Source of the DNA: Chloroflexota bacterium
GTDB taxonomy: Bacteria; Chloroflexota; Anaerolineae; Anaerolineales; UBA11858
Length of the DNA stretch: 33,624 nt
Assembly: GCA_018648225.1 (NCBI GenBank)
Contig: JABGRQ010000067.1
Location: 1 to 33,624, forward strand
Direction of reading: 5' to 3'
Below, piece after piece: positions 32,037 through 33,624 of the stretch. Both the position numbers and the translations under genes were made by a program. The notes beneath the pieces were generated by a model that worked only from the letters and a program-made list of their open reading frames with translations, was not told the origin of the DNA and made no database searches. How positions within the stretch are numbered: the first letter of the stretch is position 1; each line of letters begins with the position of its first letter.

Positions 32037-33443
32037 TTAGTCATCCATGTGCTCGATGATGGCATCACCGAATTCGGAGCATTTCAATTTGGTCGCGCCT
32101 TCCATCAAACGGTGGAAATCATACGTCACGGTTTTGGCTTTGACAGCTTCACGCATACCCTTGATGATGAGATCGGCGGCTTCGTGCCAGCCCATATATC
32201 GGAACATCATTTCACCAGAGAGAATCACCGAGCCAGGGTTGACCTGATCTTTATCGGCGTATTTGGGAGCCGTACCGTGCGTGGCCTCGAAGATGGCCGC
32301 GCCGGTCTCGTAGTTGATATTGGCCCCGGGGGCAATGCCCATGCCGCCGATCTGCGCGGCCAGCGCGTCGGAGAGATAATCGCCGTTCAGGTTCATCGTG
32401 GCAAGCACATCAAATTCTTTGGCGCGCGTGATCGTCTGCTGGAAGACAATATCGGCAATCGTATCTTTGATGCGCAATTTACTCTTCCACTGCCCGTTGC
32501 CGTGGGTATCCCACAATTCAAGCGCGGCCTCTACCTCATCCAGAATTTCTTGTTGCTTGTCAGGGGCCATCATCTCGAAGCCGGGGTCAATCATGCGGGC
32601 GTTTTTTTCCACGGTCAAATCTGGATTGGCTTCCTTGTTACCTAAAATCCAGGTTTCGCGCTCGGTGACAATTTCATCACGGAATTCACGCGTGGCGAGT
32701 TCGTAGCCCCAGTTACGGAAGGCGCCTTCGGTGAACTTCATGATGTTGCCCTTGTGTACCAGGCTGACACCTTTACGTCCATTATCCAGCGCCCAACGGA
32801 TGGCGGCGCGCACCAGGCGTTCGGTGCCTTCCACAGAGACCGGCTTGATGCTGATGCCAGCCGTATCCGGGAAGCGGAACTTGGCGTATTGCTCAGGGAA
32901 TTGTTCTTTGAGTGCGGTGATGAAAGCCGCATTTTCTTCGGTGCCATATTCAAACTCCGCGCCGGTGTAAATATCTTCGGTGTTCTCGCGGAAGATGACC
33001 ATATCTACATCTTGGGGGCGTTTCACTGGTGAAGGCACACCTTCCAGGTATTGCACCGGGCGCAGGCAGACATATAAATCCAGGGCTTTGCGTAAAGCTA
33101 CATTCAGCGAGCGGATACCGCCGCCGATGGGTGTGGTCAGCGGGCCTTTAATCCCGACCAGAAATTCTGTAAATGCTTCAATGGTTTCATCGGGCAGCCA
33201 GGAACCGAAATTCTCAAAGGCTTTCTCACCGGCGTATACTTCCATCCAATGAATTTTGCGCTTCCCGCCATAGGCTTTTTTAACCGCGGCATCAAACACA
33301 CGCACGGAGGCGCGCCAGATATCGCGTCCGGTGCCATCGCCCTCGATAAAGGGCATAATGGGCTGATCTGGAACCTGTAATTCTCCATTTTGAATGCTAA
33401 TTTTTTTGCCCTCAGCGGGGACATTGATCGTAGAATACGACAT
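32037..33443 (-). CDS. icd: NADP-dependent isocitrate dehydrogenase
   Basis: This enzyme of the citric acid cycle converts isocitrate to 2-oxoglutarate with NADP+. The 468 residues match the E. coli-type family. The substrate set lies in IRSLNVALR (110-118: Ser112, Asn114, Arg118) and [10 protein letters not shown] (Arg128). The metal Asp residues are in [20 protein letters not shown]. The coenzyme motif [19 protein letters not shown] carries the Lys-Tyr pair that marks NADP use. It is longer than the E. coli enzyme (416 residues), with an extra segment of about 50 residues near [26 protein letters not shown] stands 9 bases before the ATG. A weak TTGTCA ... TAAATT lies upstream at about 33455-33495. 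Confidence 0.96.
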   Translation of the reverse strand: MSYSTINVPAEGKKISIQNGELQVPDQPIMPFIEGDGTGRDIWRASVRVFDAAVKKAYGGKRKIHWMEVYAGEKAFENFGSWLPDETIEAFTEFLVGIKGPLTTPIGGGIRSLNVALRKALDLYVCLRPVQYLEGVPSPVKRPQDVDMVIFRENTEDIYTGAEFEYGTEENAAFITALKEQFPEQYAKFRFPDTAGISIKPVSVEGTERLVRAAIRWALDNGRKGVSLVHKGNIMKFTEGAFRNWGYELATREFRDEIVTERETWILGNKEANPDLTVEKNARMIDPGFEMMAPDKQQEILDEVEAALELWDTHGNGQWKSKLRIKDTIADIVFQQTITRAKEFDVLATMNLNGDYLSDALAAQIGGMGIAPGANINYETGAAIFEATHGTAPKYADKDQVNPGSVILSGEMMFRYMGWHEAADLIIKGMREAVKAKTVTYDFHRLMEGATKLKCSEFGDAIIEHMDD

Positions 33444-33624
33444 ACCGAAATTCTCCTTAAAATTTATGATGCTTATTTAGATGACAACTGCTCTGTCTGC
33501 AGTGGAGATAAGCTTGAATAATGGCTTAGGACTTACGCATTTGTGATCGAATTGCGCAAACTCCAACCTTTAGATGCAAGAAATACTTTTAGGTTTCAAG
33601 TTTGGCCTGACGGTTGTGTTGCAA
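33444..33624. other. Upstream region of icd, no gene seen
   Basis: The last 181 bases hold the ribosome binding site of icd and a possible weak promoter (minus strand TTGTCA with TAAATT 15 bases on). I see no further gene, repeat or RNA. The window ends here. Confidence 0.6.

Noticed and set aside
32049-32645. Open frame of 198 codons opposite icd
   Set aside because: Antisense shadow of a clear isocitrate dehydrogenase gene.

Overview
The window reads as an ordinary chromosomal stretch with no phage, transposase, rRNA, tRNA or CRISPR array. Protein style (7TM-GAF sensors, membrane adenylate cyclase with GAF/PAS, proline-rich Ig-type exported proteins, MacAB-like exporters with long coiled-coil adaptors, many family-typical motifs) suggests a Chloroflexota bacterium, probably Anaerolineae. 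That placement is inference from protein resemblance, not from a marker search.

Layout. Bases 150-2888 (+) hold a sulfur-carrier pair (MoaD/ThiS-like protein and MoeB-rhodanese E1), a monofunctional biotin ligase and a small acidic membrane protein. Bases 2969-6997 (-) hold gyrA and a GltD-like flavoprotein. Bases 7264-12942 (+) are one operon: a MarR regulator with a consensus promoter and a perfect operator, two tandem HlyD-type adaptors, and a MacB/LolD-type ABC ATPase and permease. It is followed by an AhpD-like peroxidase-family protein and a small membrane protein. Bases 14376-17157 (+) are a five-gene cluster (RidA, permuted papain-fold YiiX-like protein, multi-pass membrane protein, Cys-pair V4R-like protein, YbaK deacylase). 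From 17228 to 33443 every gene is on the minus strand: PspC, adenylate cyclase, ComEA, S1-domain protein, 7TM-GAF-HTH-like regulator, GNAT, Ig-like membrane protein, purine nucleoside phosphorylase, threonine aldolase, RluD, LspA, alpha/beta hydrolase, small membrane protein, NarL-type histidine kinase and NADP-isocitrate dehydrogenase.

The non-coding DNA is unusually structured. There are four copies of a 7-bp-periodic inverted repeat (GTTGAAR heptads). A set of very long perfect hairpins shares a similar A-tract/T-tract base but has unrelated upper stems. There is one REP-like GC-rich repeat and two copies of a degenerate ACAGATNAACRCRGAT repeat. The lspA-rluD gap carries a candidate two-state RNA structure that could hide or expose the rluD ribosome binding site; I consider it the best candidate for an undescribed regulatory element. 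Other candidates are the sulfur carrier with three residues beyond its GG, the dual-adaptor exporter, the five-gene RidA cluster and the kinase-less 7TM-GAF-HTH-like regulator.

No gene-free stretch exceeds 300 bases; the longest is the divergent gltD-marR gap at 6998-7263, which is filled with regulatory signals. Bases 1-65 and 33444-33624 show no gene.
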